From the NCBI GenBank assembly GCA_030430205.1, contig JAUIGE010000041.1, positions 1 to 56,556 of the forward strand: 56,556 nucleotides of DNA. The letters are read 5' to 3'. The notes beneath the pieces were generated by a model that was given only the letters and a program-made list of their open reading frames with translations, searched no databases and was not told where the DNA came from. Numbering within the stretch: the first letter of the stretch is position 1; each line of letters opens with the position of its first letter. This DNA comes from Bacteroidia bacterium. Its GTDB lineage: Bacteria; Bacteroidota; Bacteroidia; J057. Positions 24,472 to 32,367 of the stretch are shown in pieces. A program made the translations under genes and the position numbers.

Positions 24472-25056
24472 ATGAATAATTCAGCATTCGAAAAACTTCG
24501 TTCTCGCCTCCAGGAAGGCAATCCTGCTGCGATACGCGATATGCTGGTAGAGTGCGAGGGGTATTGCATTTCCAAACTCAAACAGAAAGCAAAGTGTAAC
24601 CGCGTCGAGGCCGAAAAAATCCTCGAAGAGGCTATTCTGGTATTTCGGGAAAAAGTATTGACCGAAAAAATTGTAGCTGTGGCCAACCTGAAAGAATATA
24701 TATTTTTAACTTGTTGGGAAATTTGGAGAGAAAATAAAACGGGAAGTGAAGGGTTGAAGATGGCTTTTTTTGAAATAGCCAAAAAATCCTACAGCAGAGA
24801 AATCCAACAGGAAATCTACGAGGGCGATGAGCGGTATTATGATAAAGTATTTGAAGCCAGCCGATGGGCGTACGATAGGTTAGACAATACAGGAAAGCAG
24901 GTTCTCATGTGTTATTACCATCAGAAATGCAGTTTCAAAAGCATCGCCAATATGCTCAAGCTTTCAGGAGAAGAAGAGGCATTGGAGTTGAAATCGCATT
25001 ACTATGAACTGTGGATGAACGAAGTCGAATATTTGATGAGGGATGACAGAATTTAA
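24472..25056 (+). CDS. divergent sigma-70-like factor
   Basis: The ATG at 24472 gives 194 residues. Region-2-like helices are visible in GNPAAIRDMLVECEGYCISK and VEAEKILEEAILVFREKV. Region 4 is in TGKQVLMCYYHQKCSFKSIA followed by NMLKLSGEEEALELKSHYYE. The match to sigma-70 is weaker than for the ECF factor at 18226-18819, but the layout and size agree. It overlaps the next gene by 14 bp, and that gene encodes a membrane protein, the usual pairing of sigma and anti-sigma. Confidence 0.72.
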   Translation: MNNSAFEKLRSRLQEGNPAAIRDMLVECEGYCISKLKQKAKCNRVEAEKILEEAILVFREKVLTEKIVAVANLKEYIFLTCWEIWRENKTGSEGLKMAFFEIAKKSYSREIQQEIYEGDERYYDKVFEASRWAYDRLDNTGKQVLMCYYHQKCSFKSIANMLKLSGEEEALELKSHYYELWMNEVEYLMRDDRI

Positions 25057-25840
25057 AAACTACAATGACTGGATAGAGGCCTACTTCGATCGTCGTATCA
25101 TCGAAGTAGAAAGAAATGCATTGGAGGACGAGGCTCAAAGAGATCCTGTATTGGCTCAAAAAATCAAGCTGCAAAGAGAAGCACTCATTGCTTTGGAGCA
25201 TTTGGGCAAAAATGAGGCGGCAGCAAGCATCCACGAAGTTTATCAGACACTCAAGAAGGAACGCGCCCACAGGCGTTCCCGAAACATGCGTTTCGCCTCC
25301 GGCTTTGTGGGAGCTATGCTCCTGGGAAGCCTGGCTATATGGGGACCCTGGGATTTGTTTTCCGCCCCTCAAAAAGAACCTACGCCTATTATCAAAACAA
25401 TCGCGACACCCACTGCATCAGAGCTTGTTTCTGATCATATACAATCCAGCCCTTTTCAGCAGACCGTAACCCAACTGGCACCTGCCAGTGGTCTTTCAGA
25501 GGCATCTCTGGGAGCCATCAGCCAGCACAATTACCAGCCGGCTATCGCCGAGCTGGAAGCGCGCATCGCGCGCTATCCCAACCGGGACGACAGCAAATTG
25601 CTGTTGGCTGTCTGTCAGCTCGGGGCTAACGAGCCCGGCAAGGCAGCCCAACAACTCATTCCTATGATTGAGGCGGGGAGCAGCTATAAGCAACAGGCAG
25701 CCTGGTACCTGGCTTTGGCTTACTTTCAGGAAGGCATGGTTATTCAGGCGCTGGGCCTGATGGAGCAGATTGCCCATTCCGAAGGACACATCCAGCAGGC
25801 TGAAGCCCAATCCTTTTTGAATAAGCTTAAGGGAGGGTAG
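25043..25840 (+). CDS. membrane TPR protein, probable anti-sigma partner
   Basis: The 265-residue protein has a cytoplasmic N-terminus (MTEFKNYNDWIEAYFDRRII) and one membrane span near residues 88-107 (RFASGFVGAMLLGSLAIWGP). The periplasmic C-terminal half has helical repeats of TPR type (HNYQPAIAELEARIARYPNR, QQAAWYLALAYFQEGMVIQA). The 14-bp overlap with the sigma gene argues that the two act together. No zinc-finger anti-sigma motif is present. A heptanucleotide tract begins right after the stop. Confidence 0.72.
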   Translation: MTEFKNYNDWIEAYFDRRIIEVERNALEDEAQRDPVLAQKIKLQREALIALEHLGKNEAAASIHEVYQTLKKERAHRRSRNMRFASGFVGAMLLGSLAIWGPWDLFSAPQKEPTPIIKTIATPTASELVSDHIQSSPFQQTVTQLAPASGLSEASLGAISQHNYQPAIAELEARIARYPNRDDSKLLLAVCQLGANEPGKAAQQLIPMIEAGSSYKQQAAWYLALAYFQEGMVIQALGLMEQIAHSEGHIQQAEAQSFLNKLKGG

Positions 25841-25947
25841 AGCAGAGAGTAGAGAGTAGAGAGCAGAGAGTAGAGAGTAGAGAGTAGAGAGTAGAGAGTA
25901 GAGAGCAGAGAGTAGAGAGTAGAGAGTAGAGAGTAGAGAGCAGAGAC
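25841..25947. repeat. AGAGAGT heptanucleotide tandem tract
   Basis: About 15 units of AGAGAGT, with some AGAGAGC, are arrayed without indels between two convergent genes. The 7-bp period is the same as in the other tracts, though the unit is different. Confidence 0.93.
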
Positions 25948-25963
25948 TAAACCTGCAACTTCT

Positions 25964-26992
25964 TTAATTCCTTGAATTGGAGCTCTCCTTTGGGTCCGCG
26001 TAATGGCGAAGCCTTTGTTCCAGGAGCTTTAGCTCCTTTTCTTTTTCCACAAGGTATGCGAGCTTTTCCTCTTTCAATTCCAATTCCTTTTGTCTCTGTG
26101 CCAGGTCTTTTTCGCGGGCAAAAAGCAACTGCTCGCGGATTTCAAGCTTAAACTTCAGTTCCTGAAGTCCTTTTTCATTGGTTTCGATTCGTTCTACGCG
26201 GTTTAGCTCTACCCGCTCAGCGTGGTTGAGGATGTCCAGCATGCGCTGCATGGATGCCAACTCAAACTTCAGGGAATCTATCATCTGGCGCGAAGCCAGA
26301 CTGTTATCAACAGCTTTTTTCTCCCCTCCTTCTACTGTCCTCAACTCTTGCCGGGTAGTGATCAACTGCTGCTCATAGCCTTTCTTTTGGGTATTTGCCA
26401 GGCGGCGGATTTCCTGATTTTCTTTTTTGAAAGTTTCTACTTCAGATTGGGCTGCCCGCAATTCTGCTTTGAGCAGTACCATTTCTTTATAGGCATGGTC
26501 GAGGTTGGCTTCCATGAGCCGATAGGCTTCTTTCTGCTGGCGAAGCTGGGAGCGATCTGCCTTTTGGGCACTTTCCAATTCAGAAACGAAAGTCGTTTCG
26601 TATGCAAGCTTATTGTTTTGCAGCGCTTCCATCTGCTTGCGCAGGGTGTTGTTTTCATCGCTGAGCCGGGCGGCCAGAGCTTCAGATTCCTGAAGCCGGG
26701 AGGCCAATCTGCGGTTATGATTCCTTTTGGAATCTTCATTTGCGTAGGCTTCCTCGCGCAAGCGCTCATTCTCTACTTCCAGTGCATTGATGCGCTGCAA
26801 AGCGGCCATCAGTTTATTATCGGATTCCTCCAGCGATCCCTGCGAATCGAGGATGATGCGCCTTATCTGTTCTTTAAGATTGGCTACTTCGCTTTCGCAG
26901 GCAGCATTGGCAGGGGCATTATATTGGGCACTGAGGTTTCCAAAGGCAAGAAAGAGACTCAGCAACAGTACAACGAAATAAGGTTTATTCAT
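25964..26992 (-). CDS. exported coiled-coil protein
   Basis: The start ATG at 26992 gives a signal peptide (MNKPYFVVLLLSLFLAFGNL, then SAQ) and 342 residues. From about residue 40 to 330 the protein is an almost unbroken coiled coil rich in Glu, Lys, Gln, Leu and Arg (EDSNRKLMAAL-like heptads, LEVENERLREE, LKFELASMQRMLD). It carries no enzymatic motif and is probably a periplasmic structural or tethering protein. A single cysteine (NAACESEV) lies near the mature N-terminus. It is divergent from the TlpA-like gene. Confidence 0.82.
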   Translation of the reverse strand: MNKPYFVVLLLSLFLAFGNLSAQYNAPANAACESEVANLKEQIRRIILDSQGSLEESDNKLMAALQRINALEVENERLREEAYANEDSKRNHNRRLASRLQESEALAARLSDENNTLRKQMEALQNNKLAYETTFVSELESAQKADRSQLRQQKEAYRLMEANLDHAYKEMVLLKAELRAAQSEVETFKKENQEIRRLANTQKKGYEQQLITTRQELRTVEGGEKKAVDNSLASRQMIDSLKFELASMQRMLDILNHAERVELNRVERIETNEKGLQELKFKLEIREQLLFAREKDLAQRQKELELKEEKLAYLVEKEKELKLLEQRLRHYADPKESSNSRN

Positions 26993-27090
26993 GAAAATAC
27001 AGTTATTTTCCACACAGGAAGACTGTGGTTAGTTATAGTATGAGCATACACGTCGAAAGGGTAGGAAATATTTTTGAGTTTGCAAAAATA

Positions 27091-27105
27091 ACGCCATATT
27101 GGCGT
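27091..27105. promoter_or_regulatory. palindrome between divergent genes
   Basis: ACGCCA-TAT-TGGCGT is a perfect 6-3-6 palindrome 38 bases before the TlpA-like gene and 98 bases before the coiled-coil gene. It has the size of a dimeric-regulator operator; the regulator is unknown. Confidence 0.4.
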
Positions 27106-27143
27106 GAAAATGAGACACTTATCCTGTCATAAAAATTCGAAAC

Positions 27144-28253
27144 ATGAAAAGGTTTATCTACTGTTTATTTGCAATCGCTTTGTTATGGGGGTGTAAATCT
27201 GCATCAGAATCTGCACCTAATGCCTTCACGATCAATGGCGCAATGCGTGGGGGAGATGGAATTACTTTATACCTGCAAAGATACGAAGCCGGCGAATTTG
27301 TCAACCTGGATTCAACGGAGATTGAAAATGAGAAATTTATATTTTCCGGGATATTGGATGTCCCACAACGCTTTTATATTTCTCCTAAAAACAAAGATAG
27401 CAAGAAATCTTTCTTTATGGGAACGGGAAAAATTCAGATAAGCGCTCATCTCGACAGCCTGAGTGATGCTGTTATTACAGGCTCTTCTCTTGAAGATGAA
27501 TTCAATGCTTTTGAAAAAGGCCTTTCTGTCTTCAAAGACAAGGAGCAGGCAATCATTACGATGTATTGGGCGGCCGACTCTGCGGGTGACGATGAGGAGA
27601 AAAATGCTGCTATACAGCTGATGGATGGAATAGATGAGGAGAAAAAAGAGCATGTAAAGACCTACCTGAAAACCCATAACAGTTCGCCCGTGAGCGCCTA
27701 TCTGGCTTTTTCCTATTTGTCTTTTGAAGGAGGTTTTGAAAATCTGGATGAAATCATAGCGAGTCTCGATCCTGCTTTGGCGAGCAGTCCCTATGTAAAG
27801 ATAATGGCGGAACGCTCCGCAAAGCTGAAGCAAGTAGCGATAGGTCAGCCTGCGGTCAATTTTGCACTGGAAAGCCCCACTGGCGAAAAAATTTCGCTGG
27901 ATGCCTTCAAAGGTAAATACCTTCTGATCGATTTTTGGGCGAGCTGGTGCGGCCCCTGCCGCCGCGAAAACCCCAACGTAGTGGCTATGTATAAAGAGTT
28001 GAATGGGAAGGACTTTGAAATTTTGGGGGTATCTTTTGATACCGACCGTGAAAAATGGCTGAAAGCCATTGAAGACGATAAGCTGACATGGCCGCATGTC
28101 TCCGACCTCAAAGGCTGGTCCTGTGAAGCCGGACAGCTTTATGCTGTCAACTCCATCCCACATACTGTCCTGTTGGACAAGGAAGGCACGATCATCGCGA
28201 AGGACCTTCGCGGAGAGGCGCTTCGCGACAAGCTGGATGAATTGTTGAATTGA
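27144..28253 (+). CDS. TlpA/ResA-like thiol-disulfide lipoprotein
   Basis: The 369-residue precursor has a lipobox (IALLWGC, Cys17). The N-terminal part (about 25-130) resembles the DUF4369 beta domain common in this phylum. The C-terminal thioredoxin fold carries WASWCGPCRRENP with Cys269 and Cys272, and a cis-proline region (AVNSIPHTVLLDKEG). Such proteins reduce or oxidise disulfides in the periplasm, for example in cytochrome c maturation. The acetyltransferase gene follows by 19 bp. Confidence 0.92.
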   Translation: MKRFIYCLFAIALLWGCKSASESAPNAFTINGAMRGGDGITLYLQRYEAGEFVNLDSTEIENEKFIFSGILDVPQRFYISPKNKDSKKSFFMGTGKIQISAHLDSLSDAVITGSSLEDEFNAFEKGLSVFKDKEQAIITMYWAADSAGDDEEKNAAIQLMDGIDEEKKEHVKTYLKTHNSSPVSAYLAFSYLSFEGGFENLDEIIASLDPALASSPYVKIMAERSAKLKQVAIGQPAVNFALESPTGEKISLDAFKGKYLLIDFWASWCGPCRRENPNVVAMYKELNGKDFEILGVSFDTDREKWLKAIEDDKLTWPHVSDLKGWSCEAGQLYAVNSIPHTVLLDKEGTIIAKDLRGEALRDKLDELLN

Positions 28254-28272
28254 GATAAATAAGCCTCGTCTT

Positions 28273-28899
28273 ATGACTGGTCCGGACAAAGACAAAGCCT
28301 TTCCTCTCAAAAATTACGATCGCTTGTGTTTTCTCAAAAACATCATTCAAAGCGATCAGATCATCGTAGGCGACTACACCTATTATGACGACTTTGAGGA
28401 TGTACACAATTTCGAAAAAAACGTCAAATACCTGTTTGACTTCACGGGTGACAAGCTGATCATCGGCAAGTTTTGCATGATCGCTTCGGGCGTGACGTTC
28501 ATCATGAACGGAGCCAACCACCTGACAGAAAGCATTTCTGCTTACCCCTTCGCCATTTTTGGCGAAGGCTGGGAGCATGCCATGGAAGGCAAAAGCTATC
28601 CTTTTAAAGGCGATACTGTCATCGGCAACGATGTGTGGATCGGCTATAAAGCCACCATCATGGCAGGTGTCACCATCGGTGATGGTGCGATCATCGCCTC
28701 AGGCGCCTGGGTCACCAAAGATGTCCCAGCTTACAGCATCGTCGGCGGAAATCCCACCAGAGAGATCAAAAAAAGGTTTTCTCCAGAAAAAATAGCGCAA
28801 TTGCTGGAAGCAAAATGGTGGGATTGGGAGATTGAAAAAATCACCCGGCATGTGCAAAGCCTGACGGGGACGGATTTTGATTTTTTGGCGAAATCTTAG
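28273..28899 (+). CDS. Vat/CatB-type xenobiotic O-acetyltransferase
   Basis: The 208-residue protein belongs to the left-handed beta-helix (hexapeptide) acetyltransferases. The repeats are visible in TGDKLIIGKFCMIASGVTFI, DTVIGNDVWIGYKATIMAGV and IGDGAIIASGAWVTKDV. The active-site loop is MNGANHLTESISAYPF, whose His is the likely catalytic base. Members of this group acetylate chloramphenicol or streptogramin A, but many chromosomal relatives have other substrates. Resistance is therefore not asserted. Cytoplasmic trimer expected. Confidence 0.9.
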   Translation: MTGPDKDKAFPLKNYDRLCFLKNIIQSDQIIVGDYTYYDDFEDVHNFEKNVKYLFDFTGDKLIIGKFCMIASGVTFIMNGANHLTESISAYPFAIFGEGWEHAMEGKSYPFKGDTVIGNDVWIGYKATIMAGVTIGDGAIIASGAWVTKDVPAYSIVGGNPTREIKKRFSPEKIAQLLEAKWWDWEIEKITRHVQSLTGTDFDFLAKS

Positions 28900-28947
28900 C
28901 CAGTCATGTTTTTGTCGGAAAGTCTACCTTTCAGGCTCCAGGTCAGC

Positions 28948-28987
28948 TGTTTCAATCTGAAACAAAAAGCTGTTTCAACCCGAAACA
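28948..28987. promoter_or_regulatory. tandem palindromic operator before the permease cluster
   Basis: TGTTTCAATCTGAAACA (28948-28964, perfect 7-3-7) and TGTTTCAACCCGAAACA (28971-28987, 6-5-6) form two sites with centres 23 bp apart, about two helical turns. Each is preceded by AGC. They lie 60-100 bp upstream of a sigma-54-like promoter, the place of an enhancer site. Confidence 0.72.
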
Positions 28988-29002
28988 ATCCCCCACATCT
29001 TC

Positions 29003-29030
29003 ACATTCTCTAATCTTCTAATCCCCTCAT
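29003..29030. repeat. short CTAATC repeat tract
   Basis: ATTCTCTAATCTTCTAATCC and the following CCTCAT share a 12-mer with the tract at 11908-11948. They separate the operator pair from the promoter. Confidence 0.4.
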
Positions 29031-29049
29031 TATCAAGCCGTTATCTCGC

Positions 29050-29065
29050 TGGAACATTTCTTGAT
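29050..29065 (+). promoter_or_regulatory. sigma-54-like promoter
   Basis: TGGAACATTTCTTGAT has the GG and TTG elements with the 10-base spacing of -24/-12 promoters (consensus TGGCAC-N5-TTGC), with GA in place of GC at -12. Transcription would begin near 29076. This places the ATG at 29071 outside the message and supports the start at 29095. Confidence 0.5.
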
Positions 29066-29094
29066 CCATAATGGAAGAAATCTTCCATTTCTTT

Positions 29095-31521
29095 ATGCTA
29101 ACAAACTATTTCAAGATTGCTGTTCGCAATTTATTGAGGAAAAAAGGCTTTTCCCTGATCAATATCCTGGGATTGAGCATCGGCATAGCCTGTTGTCTGT
29201 TGATCCTCCTGCATGTGCAGGATGAATTATCTTATGACAAGCATCACGAAAATGCGGATCGCATTCACAGAATGGCGCTGGAGCGCATTTACCCTGACCA
29301 TACGAGCTATTATGCGATCATTCCCGGCGGATTTGCGGCTGTTATGGCCGAAGACCTGCCCGAGGTTGAAAAGGCGACCCGCCTTTTGCGGCCTTTTCAG
29401 GATTTGGTGATCACCATAGGAGAGGATGTCTACAAGGAAGATCAGGAGCATGTGATGTTTGCGGATTCAAATGTCTTTGAGGTATTTAGCTTTCCATTGT
29501 TGCAGGGAGACCCTGCCACAGCCCTGAAAAAGCCCAACTCTGTTGTATTAACAGAGCAATTGGCCCAAAAATATTTTGGCACCACAGATGCGGTCGGCAA
29601 GCAATTTACCACCAATCAGGGGGAAATGCTGGTGACCGGAATATTGGCAGAGCAGCCCAATAATTCCCATATCAGCTTTGATATGCTGCTCTCCACAGCT
29701 ATTCTGCAATTTTTACAACAACCCAATTATATTTCCTTTTCAGCCTATACCTATCTGCTGCTGGAAGAAGGCGTAGACGCCGGACTCGTGGAAGCCAAGT
29801 TGCCCCCCATCGTTGACAATTATGCCTCGGGGCAGATTCAGCAGCGCATGAGTGTTTCTTATGAGGAATATATCAAGGCGGGAAATGGCTATTCCTATTT
29901 CCTTCAGCCGCTTAGAGATATTCACCTGCATTCTCAATTGGAAGGAGAAGCCCGCCCCAATGGCAACATCACCTATATCTACCTCTTCATCGCTATCGCG
30001 ATTTTTATTTTGCTGCTTGCCTGCATCAATTTTATGAATCTTTCGACGGCACGTTCCGCCGAGCGCGCACGCGAAGTAGGCGTCCGCAAGGTGATGGGCT
30101 CAGTAAGAAAGCAGTTGATCGGTCAGTTTTTGATGGAATCCATCGTGGTTTCGCTCCTGAGTCTGTTTGTGGCGGTAGCCCTGGTACGGGCGGGATTGCC
30201 CTTTTTCAACAGCTGGGCTGATAAGCAGCTTGTGCTGGACTTTGGGCAGACAGCCTGGTTGATACCGTTTTTGCTGGGATTTGCGGTCCTGGTAGGCCTG
30301 GCAGCCGGGAGCTATCCCGCTTTTGTGCTGTCTTCCTTTAGCCCTGCTACGGTATTGAAAGGCAATTTTAAGACCAGCCAAAAAGGCGCTATGCTGCGCA
30401 ATGGGCTGGTGGTTTTTCAATTTGCCATATCTATTTTTTTGATAGCCGGAACCCTGATCGTCTACCGGCAGTTGGGATTTATGCAGGAAAAAAACCAGGG
30501 TTATACCCAGGATCCGGTCATGGTGATTGACCGGTTTGGGACGCTGGGCCCCAAAGGGGAGAGCTTCAAGCAAGAATTGCTTGCCCATCCCGAAATCCTG
30601 TTTGCAGGCAGCACCACCGCCATGCCGGGCGGCTATTATTATGGCTTTATGGTGCAGGAACGCCCTTCTTCCGAAATACTGACTACCAAAGCATTGGCAA
30701 TAGATGATGATTTTGCCGAAACCATGGATTTTGAAATGGTGGCTGGAAGGTCTTTTTCCAGAGAGTTTGATGATTCGCTTGCTTTGATATTGAATGAATC
30801 AGCAGTGAAAAATCTGGGGCTGAAAGATCCCGTCGGCAAAAAGCTATTCAATCCGCAGGATGACGGCAATTTGCTTGAATTTACCATTGTGGGCGTCATG
30901 AAAGACTTTCATTTTGAGTCCCTGCATTTGGATATTGGCAATCTTGCCATTCAAAGTACAGAAGTCTTCAATGGCCCCGGCGGCCAACTGGCCGTCAGGA
31001 TGAAAGGCAAAAGCCTTTCTGAAGCAATCGCGCTGGTGGAAGCCAGCTGGCAGAGCTTTAACCCGACACAGCCTTTCACCTATTCCTTTTTGGATGAAAA
31101 TCTTGCCGAAATGTACCTGAATGAGCAGCGCGTCAGTAAACTGGCGACAGTTTTTACAGGCCTGGCGATACTGATCGCCTGCATCGGTTTGTTTGGGCTG
31201 AGCGCCTTCATGGCGCAGCAGCGTACCAAGGAGATCGGCATCCGCAAGGTCATGGGCGCTTCTGTGCCCCAATTGGTTCTGCTGCTTTCGCAGCATTTTA
31301 CGCTGCTGGTTCTGGCAGCTTTTGTGCTTGCTTCCCTTGTCTTGTGGTTTGCAGCCACTGAATGGCTCATGGAGTTTGCCTATCGCATCAGCTTGCTCCA
31401 AAACTGGGATATCTTCGCCATATCCGGAGGACTGGCCTTGCTTGTAGCCTGGCTGACAATCAGCTTCCAGTCGATAAAAGCGGCTATCGCTAATCCGATT
31501 CGGGCCCTTAGGCACGAATAG
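29095..31521 (+). CDS. FtsX/MacB-type ABC transporter permease
   Basis: The 808-residue protein (from MLTNYFKIAVRNLLRKKGFS) has the N-terminal span ILGLSIGIACCLLILLHV, a periplasmic MacB-type core domain to about residue 290, and three spans with the FtsX signature ARSAERAREVGVRKVMGSVR. A second periplasmic domain and three further spans (TKEIGIRKVMGASVPQL) complete it. The duplicated architecture is usual for Bacteroidota permeases, whose ATPase is encoded elsewhere. The later ATG is preferred because it matches the family start and lies behind the sigma-54-like promoter. The substrate is unknown, and antimicrobial-peptide or stress export is only typical of the family. Confidence 0.92.
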   Translation: MLTNYFKIAVRNLLRKKGFSLINILGLSIGIACCLLILLHVQDELSYDKHHENADRIHRMALERIYPDHTSYYAIIPGGFAAVMAEDLPEVEKATRLLRPFQDLVITIGEDVYKEDQEHVMFADSNVFEVFSFPLLQGDPATALKKPNSVVLTEQLAQKYFGTTDAVGKQFTTNQGEMLVTGILAEQPNNSHISFDMLLSTAILQFLQQPNYISFSAYTYLLLEEGVDAGLVEAKLPPIVDNYASGQIQQRMSVSYEEYIKAGNGYSYFLQPLRDIHLHSQLEGEARPNGNITYIYLFIAIAIFILLLACINFMNLSTARSAERAREVGVRKVMGSVRKQLIGQFLMESIVVSLLSLFVAVALVRAGLPFFNSWADKQLVLDFGQTAWLIPFLLGFAVLVGLAAGSYPAFVLSSFSPATVLKGNFKTSQKGAMLRNGLVVFQFAISIFLIAGTLIVYRQLGFMQEKNQGYTQDPVMVIDRFGTLGPKGESFKQELLAHPEILFAGSTTAMPGGYYYGFMVQERPSSEILTTKALAIDDDFAETMDFEMVAGRSFSREFDDSLALILNESAVKNLGLKDPVGKKLFNPQDDGNLLEFTIVGVMKDFHFESLHLDIGNLAIQSTEVFNGPGGQLAVRMKGKSLSEAIALVEASWQSFNPTQPFTYSFLDENLAEMYLNEQRVSKLATVFTGLAILIACIGLFGLSAFMAQQRTKEIGIRKVMGASVPQLVLLLSQHFTLLVLAAFVLASLVLWFAATEWLMEFAYRISLLQNWDIFAISGGLALLVAWLTISFQSIKAAIANPIRALRHE

Positions 31522-31560
31522 CCGTATACCCTTATTTCGTTCATCTGTTAATTCTGTCCT

Positions 31561-32346
31561 ATGAAATCTCTATCTTTTATCCAGCATCCTACTTTTCGCC
31601 CGCTCCTGAGCATCGCGATCATCGGGCTTTTTATTGGCTTTATTTTTTCTCAATTGTTTCCGTTAAGCGAGAAAAAAGAGGAAAAGGGCGAAAAGAAAGA
31701 AAAGGCAAGAATTTACCAGGTGGGGGCCTCGATCGGCCAGGAAAACCTGGCCACGACGCGGATTTTTTCACCGCTTCCTTTAGCGGATGCCTTATCGCAG
31801 GAGTTTGGCGATGATGTCAAGGCGGCAACGCGCCTTCTTCGTGAGAAGCAGATGGTGGGCAGATATGAAGGCAAAATGTTTACGGAAAAAGCGGTTCTGC
31901 GTGCTGATAGCTACTTCTTTGATGTCTTTGATTGCGATATCATGAAGGGAAATGCCCTCCAGGCACTTACTTCTCCCCAGGCTGTGGTGATGACGGAAAG
32001 CTGCGCAAAACGGTATTTTGGCAAAAATCTGAACGATTGTATAGGAAAAAAACTCACCCTGGATCACAAACCCTATCAGCTCACTGCGGTCATCGCAGAT
32101 CCCCGAACCCATGCCCATTTGACATTTGAAATGTTGATTCCCCTCACAAGCATGGAGAATAACCAAAATTGGAGTTGGAATATCGTAGATACTTATATGC
32201 GCCTGGATGCCCATGCCTGCCCCAAGCATCTGCTTGCAAGGCTGCCCCAGATCGTGGAGAAATATGCCCGGCCTCAGCTCGGCACTTCCTTTGACAAATG
32301 GCGCAGCCAGGGTGGACAGGCCCGATGCTTTTTAGAGGCAGTATAA
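31561..32346 (+). CDS. stand-alone periplasmic permease domain (truncated permease)
   Basis: The 261-residue protein has one N-terminal membrane span (LLSIAIIGLFIGFIFSQLFP), a Lys/Glu-rich linker, then a MacB-type periplasmic domain. Stretches such as VFDCDIMKGNALQALTSPQA and VVMTESCAKRYFGKNLNDCI align by eye with the first periplasmic domain of the flanking permeases. It ends at CFLEAV, exactly where the flanking proteins continue into FLQPLRDIHLHS and the FtsX spans. It lies 39 bp after and 21 bp before full-length permease genes. It may be a decayed third permease or an accessory domain kept on purpose; the clean linker and intact frame favour the latter slightly. Confidence 0.82.
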   Translation: MKSLSFIQHPTFRPLLSIAIIGLFIGFIFSQLFPLSEKKEEKGEKKEKARIYQVGASIGQENLATTRIFSPLPLADALSQEFGDDVKAATRLLREKQMVGRYEGKMFTEKAVLRADSYFFDVFDCDIMKGNALQALTSPQAVVMTESCAKRYFGKNLNDCIGKKLTLDHKPYQLTAVIADPRTHAHLTFEMLIPLTSMENNQNWSWNIVDTYMRLDAHACPKHLLARLPQIVEKYARPQLGTSFDKWRSQGGQARCFLEAV

Positions 32347-32367
32347 CAATCTCCAACGACCATTCTT

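Noticed and set aside
25841-25947. CRISPR array or a transposon end.
   Set aside because: Units are 7 bp and adjacent with no spacers, and there are no terminal inverted repeats or transposase.
28273-28899. Calling the acetyltransferase a chloramphenicol or streptogramin resistance gene.
   Set aside because: The family contains many chromosomal enzymes with other substrates, and nothing in the context points to resistance.
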